Assembly (NCBI RefSeq): GCF_002735645.1
Contig: NZ_PDZG01000011.1
Coordinates: forward strand, 21,851-85,850
Reading direction: 5' to 3'
Length of the DNA stretch: 64,000 bases
DNA from: Iodobacter sp. BJB302
Lineage (GTDB): Bacteria > Pseudomonadota > Gammaproteobacteria > Burkholderiales > Chitinibacteraceae
The notes beneath the pieces are model-generated. The model was given only the letters and a program-made list of their open reading frames with translations, had not been told where the DNA came from and did not search any database. Shown here piece after piece: positions 28,146 through 37,299 of this stretch. Both the position numbers and the translations under genes were made by a program. Numbering within the stretch: the first letter of the stretch is position 1; the number at the start of each line of letters is the position of its first letter.

Positions 28146-29759
28146 TCAAACGCTCAGGCAAACCTGCGCCGCAGCCCGCGCGCTGCATTCACGGCTGCCA
28201 TAAGCGCAAACATGGCCAGCCAGTTCAGGCACAGACTCATAGGCATTACGCAAACCGATCACCACCAATTGCTCGCCGAATTTGGCGGCAAGTTCAGCTA
28301 CCAGTGCTTTTGATGCCGCTTGCTTAAAATCTTCACCAGGCAGCGGGTAGTTTTCGATAACGGCCAGAACCAGCTGATCCGCCGCAACTTTTACCTCAGC
28401 AAGCCATGTTTTAGCCTCGGTGTAATCCAGAATACTCAGCCTCTCTTCAGGCAGAAGGGTGCTGATTTCTGCAGCAAAATAATCAAAAGCAGGCGTCGCC
28501 TGATTCGGGCCAATACCGCGCGGATTCACCAGATTGGCGTAATCGGCCAATGGCGTGGTTTGCAAAACGAATACGTGTTTATCCGCCTGAACCGGCAGAT
28601 TACGTGCCGGGTCGGCCAGGATTTGTACAGCAGATTGGGCGGCAGCCTGCTCTACCTTGCGATTGGCCACCTGATTAAACTCACGGAACAGCGGCATACC
28701 CACCAAACGCGCCAGCTTAAAGGCCACAACGCGCTCTACAATCTGATTCAGCTCGGCTTCCGGCATACGGCCGTCTTCTACCGCGCTGACAATGGCACCA
28801 ATCATGGCCAGCTGGTTTTCAAGGTAGTTATCGTTGTGATCGTAGTGCTCTTCAGAGAGCATCATCATGTCGATACCGGCTTTAAACGCAATAATGGCAG
28901 CTTCTACCGGCGGGAAATTACGGCGAATCGCGCCCATATTCATGCTGTCGGAAATCACAATGCCTTTGAAGCCCAGCTTCTCACGCAAGACATCCTGCAA
29001 AATGGCCCTCGATAAAGTAGCCGGATAAACCGGATCGATCTGCGGGTAGCAGATATGCGAAGTCATCATCAGCTCTACCCGCGCATCAATCGCAGCTTTA
29101 AACGGGGCAAGGTCTTCCACCATCAGCGTGGCCAGCGATTTATCGACCACAGGGATTTCACGGTGCGTGTCACCCGTAGTATCACCATGGCCGGGGAAAT
29201 GCTTGGCGCAAACTACAATTCCACCATCGTGAGCGCCATGCACCGCCGCCCCCACTTGTACCGCCACCTGTGCAGGCACTTCACCAAAGGCACGGGTATC
29301 AATAATCGGTGAATTAGGTTTCAAATTAACGTCAGCGCATGGGCCAAGCACACAATTAAACCCGGCCGAGCGCATTTCAATACCGAATACGCTATACATT
29401 TGCGCACTGAGGGCTGGATTATCGGCACTGCCCAAGGCCAGATTGCCCGGCCCGGTTGTGGATTCAGGAGTAAGCACACTCCATGCACCTTCCTGATCCA
29501 CGCCCAAGAGCATAGGTACGGCATCTGCCCGCTGATTCACAATGGCGGCCATGGCCTGGGTGAGCTGACGTGCCTCGGCAAAAGTAGCAGCATTGTCCTG
29601 GCTCAGATAACAACCACCTAAGTTGTAGCGCTCGATCAAAGGGCGGGCGGCTTCGGCATCTTTGCCAGGGAAGGCCAGAATAAACAATTGCCCCACTTTT
29701 TCTTCCAAAGACCAGCCGCTTATTTTTTGTGCAGCCTGGCTGCGAAACGATTCAAACAT
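28146..29759 (-). CDS. Glycoside hydrolase family 3 beta-N-acetylhexosaminidase
   Basis: 537 residues. N-terminal TIM-barrel of GH3 with the NagZ-type loop KHFPGHGDTTGDTH (about 190-203), whose His-Asp act as general acid/base pair, and the nucleophile Asp in VISDSMNMGAI (about 277). An extra C-terminal domain (about 350-537) makes it longer than NagZ, as in chitooligosaccharide-degrading GH3 enzymes. No signal peptide, so cytoplasmic. It is the last gene after a sugar ABC transporter, suggesting it cleaves imported GlcNAc-containing sugars. Confidence 0.85.
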   Translation of the reverse strand: MFESFRSQAAQKISGWSLEEKVGQLFILAFPGKDAEAARPLIERYNLGGCYLSQDNAATFAEARQLTQAMAAIVNQRADAVPMLLGVDQEGAWSVLTPESTTGPGNLALGSADNPALSAQMYSVFGIEMRSAGFNCVLGPCADVNLKPNSPIIDTRAFGEVPAQVAVQVGAAVHGAHDGGIVVCAKHFPGHGDTTGDTHREIPVVDKSLATLMVEDLAPFKAAIDARVELMMTSHICYPQIDPVYPATLSRAILQDVLREKLGFKGIVISDSMNMGAIRRNFPPVEAAIIAFKAGIDMMMLSEEHYDHNDNYLENQLAMIGAIVSAVEDGRMPEAELNQIVERVVAFKLARLVGMPLFREFNQVANRKVEQAAAQSAVQILADPARNLPVQADKHVFVLQTTPLADYANLVNPRGIGPNQATPAFDYFAAEISTLLPEERLSILDYTEAKTWLAEVKVAADQLVLAVIENYPLPGEDFKQAASKALVAELAAKFGEQLVVIGLRNAYESVPELAGHVCAYGSRECSARAAAQVCLSV

Positions 29760-29857
29760 ACTAAAACTCCATTTTTAAGCAATAAGGGGCCACAGGCCGT
29801 GTAAAACACGGTCTGGCTATAAATAATGGTTGGCTAAGTCTTAAAAGGACCTGCTTC

Positions 29858-29985
29858 TGTAAACCCAGAGCACAGAAATCTATTGGTTTTCTCTGTGGAA
29901 CTCCGTGTCCTCTGTGTTCTCTGTGGTTCAAGATTTGGGTTTTTACGAGATCACGCGTGGGCACAAGGGCGTGCCCACCCTACAT
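29858..29985. repeat. Second dispersed repeat family, copy B, plus GTGGGCAC hairpin
   Basis: The complement reads AACCCAAATCTTGAACCACAGAGAACACAGAG..., the same family as 24294-24345. It is followed at 29950-29975 by GCGTGGGCAC...GTGCCCACCC, another short hairpin repeat. Both fill the 231-bp gap between the permease and hydrolase genes. Confidence 0.6.
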
Positions 29986-29990
29986 ATGCT

Positions 29991-30971
29991 TTAGCGCTTT
30001 TTCTTACGTAAATTGCCCATGGTTAGCGTGACGGCGAAGATGATGATCAGGCCACGGAAAATCATTTGCTGATCCACATTCAGGCCCATCAGCACCAGCC
30101 CGTTATTCACCATGCCCATAATCAGCGCGCCGATAATGGAGCCCATCACCGTGCCCTTGCCGCCAAACAGGCTGGTGCCACCAATAATCACCGCAGCCAC
30201 CACCATCATCAAATCATTTTCACCCAGGGTGTAGCGGGCACTTTGCAGGCGGCCTGCATATAAAACACCAGCTAGTGCAGCAAGTGCAGCGTTTAATACC
30301 AACACATACAGCTTGATGCGATTAACGTTAATCCCCGAATACATCGCAGCGATTTTATTGCCGCCGCTGGCCAGCACTTCTTTACCAAAAGCGGTACGGC
30401 GCAATAAAACATGGCCCAGTACGGCAATCAGCACCATCCAGATAAACAGCACCGAAACCGGGCCAATATCGCCAGAACCAAACACAAATACAAAAGTTTC
30501 GTTCTCTACCGGAATCGATTGCAGGGCGGTAATCCAGCGCGTCACCCCTGTGATAATCCCCGCCATACCGAGCGTCACCAGAAAGGATGGAATACCGACT
30601 TTAGCTACAAACAAGCCATTAATCAGTCCACACAAAGAGCCTGCAAGTAAGGCTCCCAGCACCGCCCAGCCCATGCCATAAGGCATCAGCATGGCCGCGG
30701 TTACAGCAGACAGCGCCACAATTGCACCAAAAGACAGATCAATTTCTGCGGCAGATAAAACAAACGTCATGCCCACGGCCATGATGGAAATCATGGCGGT
30801 CTGGCGGGCAATATTCATGAGATTACCCGCTTCTAAAAAGCCTTTGTCGTGCAGGGTAATTGAGAAAAATATAAAAATACCGATGAAAACCAGATAAATA
30901 ACCGAGCTTTTCCAGTCTGTCTGGCGGGCAGGCACAACTGCTGCGTCCGCTTTATTTGCCGTGATGTCCAT
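29991..30971 (-). CDS. Sugar ABC transporter permease (RbsC/XylH family)
   Basis: About 326 residues, nine or ten membrane spans, with the family signature AAEIDLSFGAIVALSAV and VVAAVIIGGTSLFGGKGTVMGSIIGALIMGMVNNGL. I start at ATG 30971 (MDITANKADAAVV), preceded by AGAGGG, rather than 31016. Partner of the double ATPase and the ribose-type binding protein upstream. Substrate unknown, an aminosugar or related sugar is likely from the GH3 neighbour. Confidence 0.9.
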   Translation of the reverse strand: MDITANKADAAVVPARQTDWKSSVIYLVFIGIFIFFSITLHDKGFLEAGNLMNIARQTAMISIMAVGMTFVLSAAEIDLSFGAIVALSAVTAAMLMPYGMGWAVLGALLAGSLCGLINGLFVAKVGIPSFLVTLGMAGIITGVTRWITALQSIPVENETFVFVFGSGDIGPVSVLFIWMVLIAVLGHVLLRRTAFGKEVLASGGNKIAAMYSGINVNRIKLYVLVLNAALAALAGVLYAGRLQSARYTLGENDLMMVVAAVIIGGTSLFGGKGTVMGSIIGALIMGMVNNGLVLMGLNVDQQMIFRGLIIIFAVTLTMGNLRKKKR

Positions 30972-31019
30972 ACCATCCCTCTTAGATTTAGGAATTAGAT
31001 TTTTTCTGATTTGCACATG

Positions 31020-31085
31020 AGCATGTTGGGTTACGCCGATTTATCCGCCTAAAACCGCGAATATACCGCCTAACCCAACCTACGT
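31020..31085. repeat. Inverted repeat TGTTGGGTTA...TAACCCAACCTAC
   Basis: The arms lie near 31024-31034 and 31071-31084 and flank a C/G-poor centre. This type of TTGGGTTACGCC...CCTAACCCAACC hairpin is a common intergenic repeat in proteobacteria. It occupies the gap between the ATPase and permease genes. Confidence 0.6.
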
Positions 31086-31097
31086 GATTACTGATCC

Positions 31098-32579
31098 CTA
31101 CTGCACCGCAGCCAGCAAACGCTCTTCTGTCTGGCCTTCTTGAATCAGCCCGGCAATCCGTCCTTTATTCACGATATATGTGCTGTCGCAAAAGCTGGCG
31201 ATTTCGCTGTATTCGCTGGAAACAAAAATCACGGCATTTCCCTGCGCCGCGTATTCATTCACGATGCGCATAATTTCGTACTTGGAGCTCAGATCAATAC
31301 CAAAAGTAGGATCATCCAGTAGCATGACACGGGCATTGGTGCTCATACATTTGCCAATGACTACTTTTTGCTGATTGCCACCTGATAAAAATCTCACCAC
31401 CTGATCCGGCCCGCTGGTTTTAATATGCAGACGTTTGATCAGGCTTTCGACTAATTCCCTGCCACGCCCCTCATCCAGCAGTAAGGGAGACGACAATTTA
31501 TCAAACAAAGACATTAGCATATTGTCAGCAACACTAAAATCTAAAACCAAGCCCTGGCTGCGCCTGTCTTCTGGCACAAGATTAATACCCAGCTTAATCG
31601 CGTCATTCGGGTTTTTAATTTTCACGCTCTGACCAGAGAGTAAAATCTGCCCAGATTCGATGGCATCGAGGCCAAAAATCGCTTCTAAGATCTCGGTACG
31701 GCCACTGCCAAGCAAGCCCGCCAGGCCAACCACCTGCCCCGGGTACACCTTGAAAGACACGTCTTCCAGTACCGAAGTCACTACATTACGCAGCTCCAGC
31801 AGCGGTGTTTGCTCAGTATCCACGGCCACGCGCTGCCAGTTTTCATTGGCATTACGATGGTGGCCCAGCATATCAGCAACCAATTCTTCGATATTGGTGG
31901 TGATCACCGGGCTGCTGCGTACCAGAAAGCCATCACGCAGCACGCTGACCGAATCACAAATCTTAAAAATATCGCGCAAATAATGGGTGATATAGATAAT
32001 CGAAACGCCTTGCGACTTCAGCGTGTTCACCACGGTAAACAGCTTTTCAATTTCTTTATCAGATAAAGACGCGGTAGGCTCATCCAGAATCAAAACCCTG
32101 GCGTTTTGCGAAATGGCTTTGGCAATTTCGATAAACTGCTGCTGCCCCATCGTCAGCTCACCCACACTCTGCCATGGGTCCAGAGCAATGCCCATTTTTT
32201 CCAGCACCGCCAGAGTGGCCTGCTCCATGGCGCGGTGATCAACTAGGCCGCCCCTGCCCAGCCAATTGCCCATAAAGATGTTTTCGGCCACGCTCATGGT
32301 CGCAACGAGGCTCAGATCCTGATAAACCATCACGATTCCGGCCTCCCGTGCATCGCGCGGAGACTGGAAATCAACTGGCTGACCAAACAAAGACAGCTCG
32401 CCCGCATCGCGCTGATAATAGCCATTAAGCAGCTTCATCAGCGTTGATTTACCTGCACCGTTCTGGCCAACTATCGCATGCACCTCACCCTGCCTGAGGG
32501 TGAAATCAATGCCTTTTAATACGGCATTGCCATCAAACGCTTTAGTCAGCCCTCGTGCTTGAATTGCAGCTTCATTCAT
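31098..32579 (-). CDS. Sugar ABC transporter ATPase, two nucleotide-binding domains (RbsA/XylG family)
   Basis: 493 residues in two ABC domains. The first has a complete Walker A (GQNGAGKST, about 38-46), signature LTMGQQQF and DEPTASL; the second has the degenerate Walker A (GLLGSGRTE), signature LSGGNQQK and DDPTFGID, exactly the pattern of RbsA/MglA/XylG importers. It energises the sugar permease downstream. Confidence 0.93.
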   Translation of the reverse strand: MNEAAIQARGLTKAFDGNAVLKGIDFTLRQGEVHAIVGQNGAGKSTLMKLLNGYYQRDAGELSLFGQPVDFQSPRDAREAGIVMVYQDLSLVATMSVAENIFMGNWLGRGGLVDHRAMEQATLAVLEKMGIALDPWQSVGELTMGQQQFIEIAKAISQNARVLILDEPTASLSDKEIEKLFTVVNTLKSQGVSIIYITHYLRDIFKICDSVSVLRDGFLVRSSPVITTNIEELVADMLGHHRNANENWQRVAVDTEQTPLLELRNVVTSVLEDVSFKVYPGQVVGLAGLLGSGRTEILEAIFGLDAIESGQILLSGQSVKIKNPNDAIKLGINLVPEDRRSQGLVLDFSVADNMLMSLFDKLSSPLLLDEGRGRELVESLIKRLHIKTSGPDQVVRFLSGGNQQKVVIGKCMSTNARVMLLDDPTFGIDLSSKYEIMRIVNEYAAQGNAVIFVSSEYSEIASFCDSTYIVNKGRIAGLIQEGQTEERLLAAVQ

Positions 32580-32643
32580 TGAGATGAAATCCCTATTGCC
32601 TGGCGGGTTTTACCCGTCTTACAAGGCTGCACAAAAACCCCTG

Positions 32644-32699
32644 AAACACAGAGCGCACTCACAGCACACCACCTGCTGTAAACCATCCGCTCTGTGTTT
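32644..32699 (-). promoter_or_regulatory. Intercistronic hairpin between binding-protein and ATPase genes
   Basis: AAACACAGAGCG (32644-32655) and CGCTCTGTGTTT (32688-32699) form a 12-bp stem around a 32-base loop. In binding-protein-dependent operons such structures often protect the upstream mRNA so that more binding protein is made than membrane parts; here that is inference. Confidence 0.45.
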
Positions 32700-32731
32700 A
32701 GATAATCAAGGTTTGTATCAGCCGCTCTGTA

Positions 32732-33793
32732 TTATTTTTTTGCTGCCAGCGCTTTCACAACGGCATCAGGCGGCTGGCGGAATAATGCTTTATTCCACTG
32801 TGCAGCCAGATTGCCTGAAGTCACCTTGATGGCGTCAACGGTCACAAAAGCGGGGGTAGGTTTATTGATCAGGGACATCGCGCCCATAGTGGCCAGGGTT
32901 TTACCCATATCGTAAGGCAGATCGCTCACAATCCCAGCCACATTGCCGCCCTTCACCATATCCAGCGCATTGGCCGCGCCCAAATCCATAGTGATCACTT
33001 TGACGTCTTTACGGCCAGCGGTGCGTACTGCCGCAGTCACGCCTTCGGCAATCGCATCCCATGGTGCGTAAATGGCTTTTACAGATGGGTTTTGCGTTAG
33101 AATCGCCGAAGCAATCACTTCGCCGTCATTTGGATTAGCAATGCCTTTATCGGCTACCACTTTGATATTTGGATAACGCGCCAGCACCGCCTTCACTGCG
33201 CTGTCACGCTGATTGGTGACATAGTAATTCGCCGCATGATGCATCACGGCCACATCACCCTTGCTGCCAATACTGTCTGCCATCAGCTCGGCAGCGGCCT
33301 TACCCATCCCGAATAAATCATCAGTCACAATGCCTGCGTAATCTTTACCAGCCTTAAAGCCCTGCGGTGCATTGCTGATAAACACCAGCTTCACGCCCTG
33401 CTGAGTCGCTTGCTTGAACGCTACAGCGCCTGACACGGGATCAATTACCAGTGAAATAATAATATTGGGTTTCAGCGCCAGAACGGTTTCGAGATCAGTA
33501 CGCTGTTTTTTAGGATCCATTTCTGCATCGGTAACAGCCACAACTTTAATACCCAATTCATCAAATACTTTCCTGGCGCCCGCAATCAAAGCAGTCGAAA
33601 AATCCGACGTGGTATGCATCAGAATCGCCGCTTTGTAATCCTTACCCTTCAGCTGGGCCACATCCTGAGCTGCCAGTTTTACCTGGGTGTAAGACGTTGG
33701 CGTTTCACCATTTGGCCCTACGGTATGATCCACGGCCGCAAAGGCATTGGTACAGAACAGGGCAAGCAGCAGACCTTTTAAACTAGCACGCAT
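32732..33793 (-). CDS. Ribose-type periplasmic sugar-binding protein
   Basis: 353 residues with a Sec signal peptide (ALFCTNAFAA). Periplasmic-binding-protein-like I fold (Peripla_BP_4): KAAILMHTTSDFSTALIAGARKVFDELG at the start of lobe one, then ALKPNIIISLVIDP and VKVITMDLG. First gene of the ABC cluster and preceded by a good promoter. The ligand cannot be read from the sequence. Confidence 0.9.
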   Translation of the reverse strand: MRASLKGLLLALFCTNAFAAVDHTVGPNGETPTSYTQVKLAAQDVAQLKGKDYKAAILMHTTSDFSTALIAGARKVFDELGIKVVAVTDAEMDPKKQRTDLETVLALKPNIIISLVIDPVSGAVAFKQATQQGVKLVFISNAPQGFKAGKDYAGIVTDDLFGMGKAAAELMADSIGSKGDVAVMHHAANYYVTNQRDSAVKAVLARYPNIKVVADKGIANPNDGEVIASAILTQNPSVKAIYAPWDAIAEGVTAAVRTAGRKDVKVITMDLGAANALDMVKGGNVAGIVSDLPYDMGKTLATMGAMSLINKPTPAFVTVDAIKVTSGNLAAQWNKALFRQPPDAVVKALAAKK

Positions 33794-33827
33794 TTTTCAA
33801 CCTCTTGATGTGGGTATTCATGGGTGT

Positions 33828-33855
33828 AGTATAGGTGTTTTGTAGGTGTCGTCAA
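33828..33855 (-). promoter_or_regulatory. Promoter of the sugar ABC cluster with 11-bp direct repeat
   Basis: On the minus strand TTGACG (33855-33850), 16 bases, TATACT (33833-33828). On the plus strand the spacer region carries TAGGTG at 33832-33837 and 33843-33848, a direct repeat with an 11-bp period. The same arrangement is found in the promoter at 35588-35616. Confidence 0.6.
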
Positions 33856-33999
33856 TCAATTGGCATGAAAAACACAATATTTTGTTGGTATTCGTTCCCA
33901 GACTACATTTTCTTTTTTGAGTGGTAAACAAAGCACGTCATTGAATCTTTTATTCCAGAATTTAAACCCGCCACCTTAGACAAAAACAATATATAAAAA

Positions 34000-34024
34000 A
34001 ATTCCCCTGCCGGAGCAGGGGAAT
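34000..34024 (-). terminator. Terminator of the family-1 sugar-binding protein gene
   Basis: ATTCCCCTGC (34001-34010) pairs with GCAGGGGAAT (34015-34024) around a four-base loop; on the minus strand it is followed by seven T residues (the A run at 33994-34000). Confidence 0.9.
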
Positions 34025-34074
34025 AAAATGCCGATTACCCGGCAGAGGAAAACTACAGGGGAAACTTTATTAAA

Positions 34075-35349
34075 TTACTTTGCTGCAATACGATCATTCC
34101 ATTTTTTAGCCGCTGCATCCAAAGCCGCTTTTGCTGACTTACGGCCTTCAATCGCAGCTTGCACTTCGTCATTGAACTCTTTGCTCATCGTTGTTGCATC
34201 TGGCATCAGCGCTGCTGGCAATGTCAGCGTACGTGCAGCACCCATCGATTTAGCAACCGTTGCACGTGCAACAGCTACCGGATCGCCACCCTCTGCACCT
34301 GAGGAGAAGAAGTCGCTTTCAGCGGCTTTACGGGCAGACGGGAAGGTTGTGCCAGTCGCTTTAGAGAAGCCTAATTGCTGCTCGCTGTTGGTCAGGAACA
34401 AGCCCAGTTTTGCAGCAGCTTCCGGGTTTTTGTAACCTTTAGGCTGTACAAAAGACATCAACCAGGAACCCAGTACCAATTTACCTTCGTCCTGAGGGAA
34501 GGCCATAATGGCTGTTTTTTCGTAAGCTACTTTACTGCTGTCAGCCAGTTTGCCTAATGCGGTTGGTGCAGTTGTCATCATCGCAAGTTTACCTGCGCTG
34601 TAACCCGCAATTTCTTGCTCAAATTCAAGACGGAAGCTGTCTTTTGGCAATACGCCTTTCTTGTACATATCGGCAAATGTTTCAACTGCCTTGATGTGCT
34701 TAGGGCTGTTAAATACAGCTTTGCCATTAGCAAAAATTGGCAGGCCCATGTATTGGAACCAAGGGATCATGCCGCCGTCGCCGCTCTTTGTTGCCAGCTT
34801 AGGCGAGAATGCAGCCACGCCGGTTTTAGCCGTAATGGTGCGGGCAGTGGCTACAAATTCTGCAAAGTTTTTTGGATTTGATTTAATGCCGCTCTTTGCC
34901 AACAATTCTTTGTTATAAGCAATAACCGATGCAGCATTGTAGAAAGGATAGCCATAGATCTTGCCGTTAACGGTCAGATCTTGCAAAGCGCCAGCCTGGT
35001 ATTCTGCTTTGTTTTTGCCGATCAGTGCATCCAGTGGTTGCAGCAAATCTTTCTGAGCAAATTCATGCGTCCACGGCGTATTAAAGTTAACCAGCGCCGG
35101 AGGATTACCCGCAGCAATGGCAGAAATCAGCTTAGGCTGAATCTGATCCCAGTTCATATCAACCCAAACGGCTTCCAGCTCTGGATTTGCTTTATTGAAG
35201 CGCTGAACAGCATCGTTCCAGTATGGAGCAAACTTAGTAACGTTAAATGTCCAGAATTCAACTTTCGTTGTATCTGCGGCATGAGCAAATGTGGAAGACA
35301 ACATTGCTGCAAGTAGTAATGGACGGACTAACTTAAAGCGCTTTGACAT
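34075..35349 (-). CDS. Extracellular solute-binding protein family 1 (sugar ABC)
   Basis: 424 residues, Sec signal peptide (MSKRFKLVRPLLLAAMLSSTFAHAA), then the maltose-type SBP_bac_1 fold (KVEFWTFNVTKFAPYWNDAVQRFNKANP...VWVDMNWDQIQPKLISAIAAGNPPALVNFN). Start chosen at ATG 35349, preceded by GGAGAGAG, rather than 35451. No permease or ATPase of the matching class is in the window, so it is an orphan; it may work with a transporter encoded elsewhere. It shares a promoter motif with the neighbouring sugar ABC cluster. Confidence 0.85.
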   Translation of the reverse strand: MSKRFKLVRPLLLAAMLSSTFAHAADTTKVEFWTFNVTKFAPYWNDAVQRFNKANPELEAVWVDMNWDQIQPKLISAIAAGNPPALVNFNTPWTHEFAQKDLLQPLDALIGKNKAEYQAGALQDLTVNGKIYGYPFYNAASVIAYNKELLAKSGIKSNPKNFAEFVATARTITAKTGVAAFSPKLATKSGDGGMIPWFQYMGLPIFANGKAVFNSPKHIKAVETFADMYKKGVLPKDSFRLEFEQEIAGYSAGKLAMMTTAPTALGKLADSSKVAYEKTAIMAFPQDEGKLVLGSWLMSFVQPKGYKNPEAAAKLGLFLTNSEQQLGFSKATGTTFPSARKAAESDFFSSGAEGGDPVAVARATVAKSMGAARTLTLPAALMPDATTMSKEFNDEVQAAIEGRKSAKAALDAAAKKWNDRIAAK

Positions 35350-35587
35350 GACTCTCTCTCCGGACTTATGAAGTGGGTTTTCAAACCCCACCATTTTTGG
35401 AATACGACGTTTTTTTACTCGACTGACAATCAGACATTTATTAAAAAACATCTATTTCAATTTTTTATTTAGTAAAAAATTGAATTTAAAAGCACTCAAG
35501 CAGCAAGCTGAATATATCGCGAGATAATGTATCTCAATCACTGAAAACGGCGCATATAAAGCACTTTGCTTAGGTGATTGAAAGCAA

Positions 35588-35616
35588 AATGTAGGCATTT
35601 TGTAGGTGCAAGTCAA
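35588..35616 (-). promoter_or_regulatory. Promoter of the family-1 binding protein with 11-bp direct repeat
   Basis: On the minus strand TTGACT (35616-35611), 17 bases, TACATT (35593-35588). On the plus strand TAGGCA (35592-35597) and TAGGTG (35603-35608) repeat with an 11-bp period, as at 33828-33855. The leader to the ATG is about 230 nt and otherwise featureless. Confidence 0.6.
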
Positions 35617-35727
35617 GACATAGGCATATTCGTTGTATTTTTGGCATAAACCGAGCATCTACGCGGATGTAGCTTCAGCGCCACAAACTACATAAAGTGC
35701 TTTTAATTCAAATAACTGAGATAAAAA

Positions 35728-36060
35728 ATGCCAAAAAAAAATGAATTTGTAGAATTCCTGCTGGAACAACTGGCTCCGCTGGGCTCATTGCGGGCGAAAG
35801 CCATGTTTGGCGGCCACGGGATTTACTGCGATGAGATTTTCTTTGCCATCGTGGCCGGCGACATCCTGTATATCAAGGCAGACGAGCAATCAAAGGCTGA
35901 ATTTACCTGCCTTGGCCTCATTCCTTTCAGCTACAGCAAAAAAGACGGCTCAGTACAAAGTATGGCGTACTACCCACTGCCTGAAGAGGCACTGGAAGAA
36001 GCAGAAAGCATGATGTTCTGGGCCAGAAAAGGGATTGCTGCCGCCCTGCGTAAGCGCTGA
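35728..36060 (+). CDS. TfoX N-terminal domain protein
   Basis: 110 residues covering the TfoX_N domain (LGSLRAKAMFGGHGIYCDEIFFAIVAGDILYIKADEQSKAEF). The C-terminal TfoX domain of the competence regulator is absent, so it is one of the small TfoX_N-only proteins of unknown role. TfoX governs chitin-induced competence in Vibrio; the chitin-type genes nearby make a link tempting but unproved. Confidence 0.8.
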   Translation: MPKKNEFVEFLLEQLAPLGSLRAKAMFGGHGIYCDEIFFAIVAGDILYIKADEQSKAEFTCLGLIPFSYSKKDGSVQSMAYYPLPEEALEEAESMMFWARKGIAAALRKR

Positions 36061-36243
36061 TTACAGAAAAACCATGCCGCTTTTAATGCGTGTAAACACT
36101 TAAGACTTCACGAAAAAGTCATTCTCGTAGACAATTGAAGACGAATGCACTGCCTTCAAAATGAGCAGCCAGTCATAATGAACGGAAGTGTTTCTTAACC
36201 AGACTGCCATTTTTTGAATTGCCCCTTGATCGAGATTATCGAA

Positions 36244-36837
36244 ATGCGTCAGATTACTGTTAGCCGTAATACGCTGGAAACCCAGATTACCGTCACACTC
36301 AATCTTGATGGAACGGGGGTATCTAAATTTGATACCGGCGTGCCTTTTTTTGAGCACATGCTCGATCAGGTCGCACGCCACGGCTTATTTGATATCGAAA
36401 TCAAAGCAGTGGGCGATTTGCATATTGATGCCCACCACACAGTAGAAGACGTTGGCATCACCCTGGGGCAAGCTTTTGCCCAGGCCGTTGGTGATAAAAA
36501 AGGCATCCGCCGTTACGGCCACAGCTATGTACCGCTGGATGAAGCCCTTAGCCGCGTCGTAGTCGATTTATCCGGCCGCCCCAGTCTGGAATACAACGTG
36601 CCCTACACCCGCGCCATGATCGGCGGCTTTGACGTTGATTTATTCGGCGAATTCTTCCGTGGTTTTATCAATCACGCCGCCATCAGCCTGCATATTGATA
36701 ATCTGAAAGGGCAAAATGCCCACCACCAGGCCGAAACCGTATTCAAAGCCTTAGGCCGCGCGCTGCGTATGGCAGTAGAGCATGATGAGCGCATGGCGGG
36801 CATTACCCCTTCAACCAAAGGTACACTGGTCGGCTGA
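36244..36837 (+). CDS. hisB: Imidazoleglycerol-phosphate dehydratase HisB
   Basis: 197 residues, monofunctional dehydratase form (no N-terminal phosphatase domain). Metal-binding [11 protein letters not shown] and [18 protein letters not shown] motifs are complete. Start at ATG 36244 ([10 protein letters not shown]). Its stop overlaps the next start (TGATG). It opens the his block that continues to hisE. Confidence 0.95.
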   Translation: MRQITVSRNTLETQITVTLNLDGTGVSKFDTGVPFFEHMLDQVARHGLFDIEIKAVGDLHIDAHHTVEDVGITLGQAFAQAVGDKKGIRRYGHSYVPLDEALSRVVVDLSGRPSLEYNVPYTRAMIGGFDVDLFGEFFRGFINHAAISLHIDNLKGQNAHHQAETVFKALGRALRMAVEHDERMAGITPSTKGTLVG

Positions 36838-37292
36838 TGCCAAGGCTCATCGCTGTGCTCTGGCTCTTATTTGCCAGCCCCGCATATGCTGAACAATGGC
36901 TGCAATGGGCGCAGGACAGCGATTCCAGCAGCTGGATCGATACAGACTCGGTGATTGAGCGGCGCAACCATGTTTATTTCCGCTATCAGTGGCGCTATTT
37001 AAAAGCTCAAACCAGCCCCGATGGCGATTACGATAAGCGCCAGACCAGCGCCGCTGTGGATTGCGGGGCCAGACGCAGCGCCAGCTTCAAGCACCAGTTA
37101 TGGCTACAGGACAAGCCCGTTGCCGAACTTGCCGGCCATGATTTCATCACACAAAATCTGGCTGGTACCGTACATGCTGTTGCTTGCCTGATTGCAGAGC
37201 AGAAAAAACGTGGCACAGCCTTGCAACTGTGTCAGTATCAGGCAGATATCAATCACCCGATCTGTGGCGATGCAGCCCTGATCCAACACTGA
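36837..37292 (+). CDS. Secreted protein, surface-adhesin-E-like, unknown
   Basis: 151 residues, Sec signal peptide (about 1-18, SPAYA). The mature part begins with WLQWAQDSDSSSWIDTDSVIERRNHVYFRYQWRY, a pattern seen in the small surface-adhesin protein E family, and contains four Cys likely to form disulphides. Coupled to hisB (TGATG) and 7 bp before hisH. This slot is often occupied by marC in related genomes. Function not known. Confidence 0.55.
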   Translation: MPRLIAVLWLLFASPAYAEQWLQWAQDSDSSSWIDTDSVIERRNHVYFRYQWRYLKAQTSPDGDYDKRQTSAAVDCGARRSASFKHQLWLQDKPVAELAGHDFITQNLAGTVHAVACLIAEQKKRGTALQLCQYQADINHPICGDAALIQH

Positions 37293-37299
37293 AAACAAC

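Noticed and set aside
28320..29015. 231-codon frame antisense to the GH3 gene
   Set aside because: His/Arg/Asn-rich shadow of the coding strand; the minus-strand GH3 has clear catalytic motifs.
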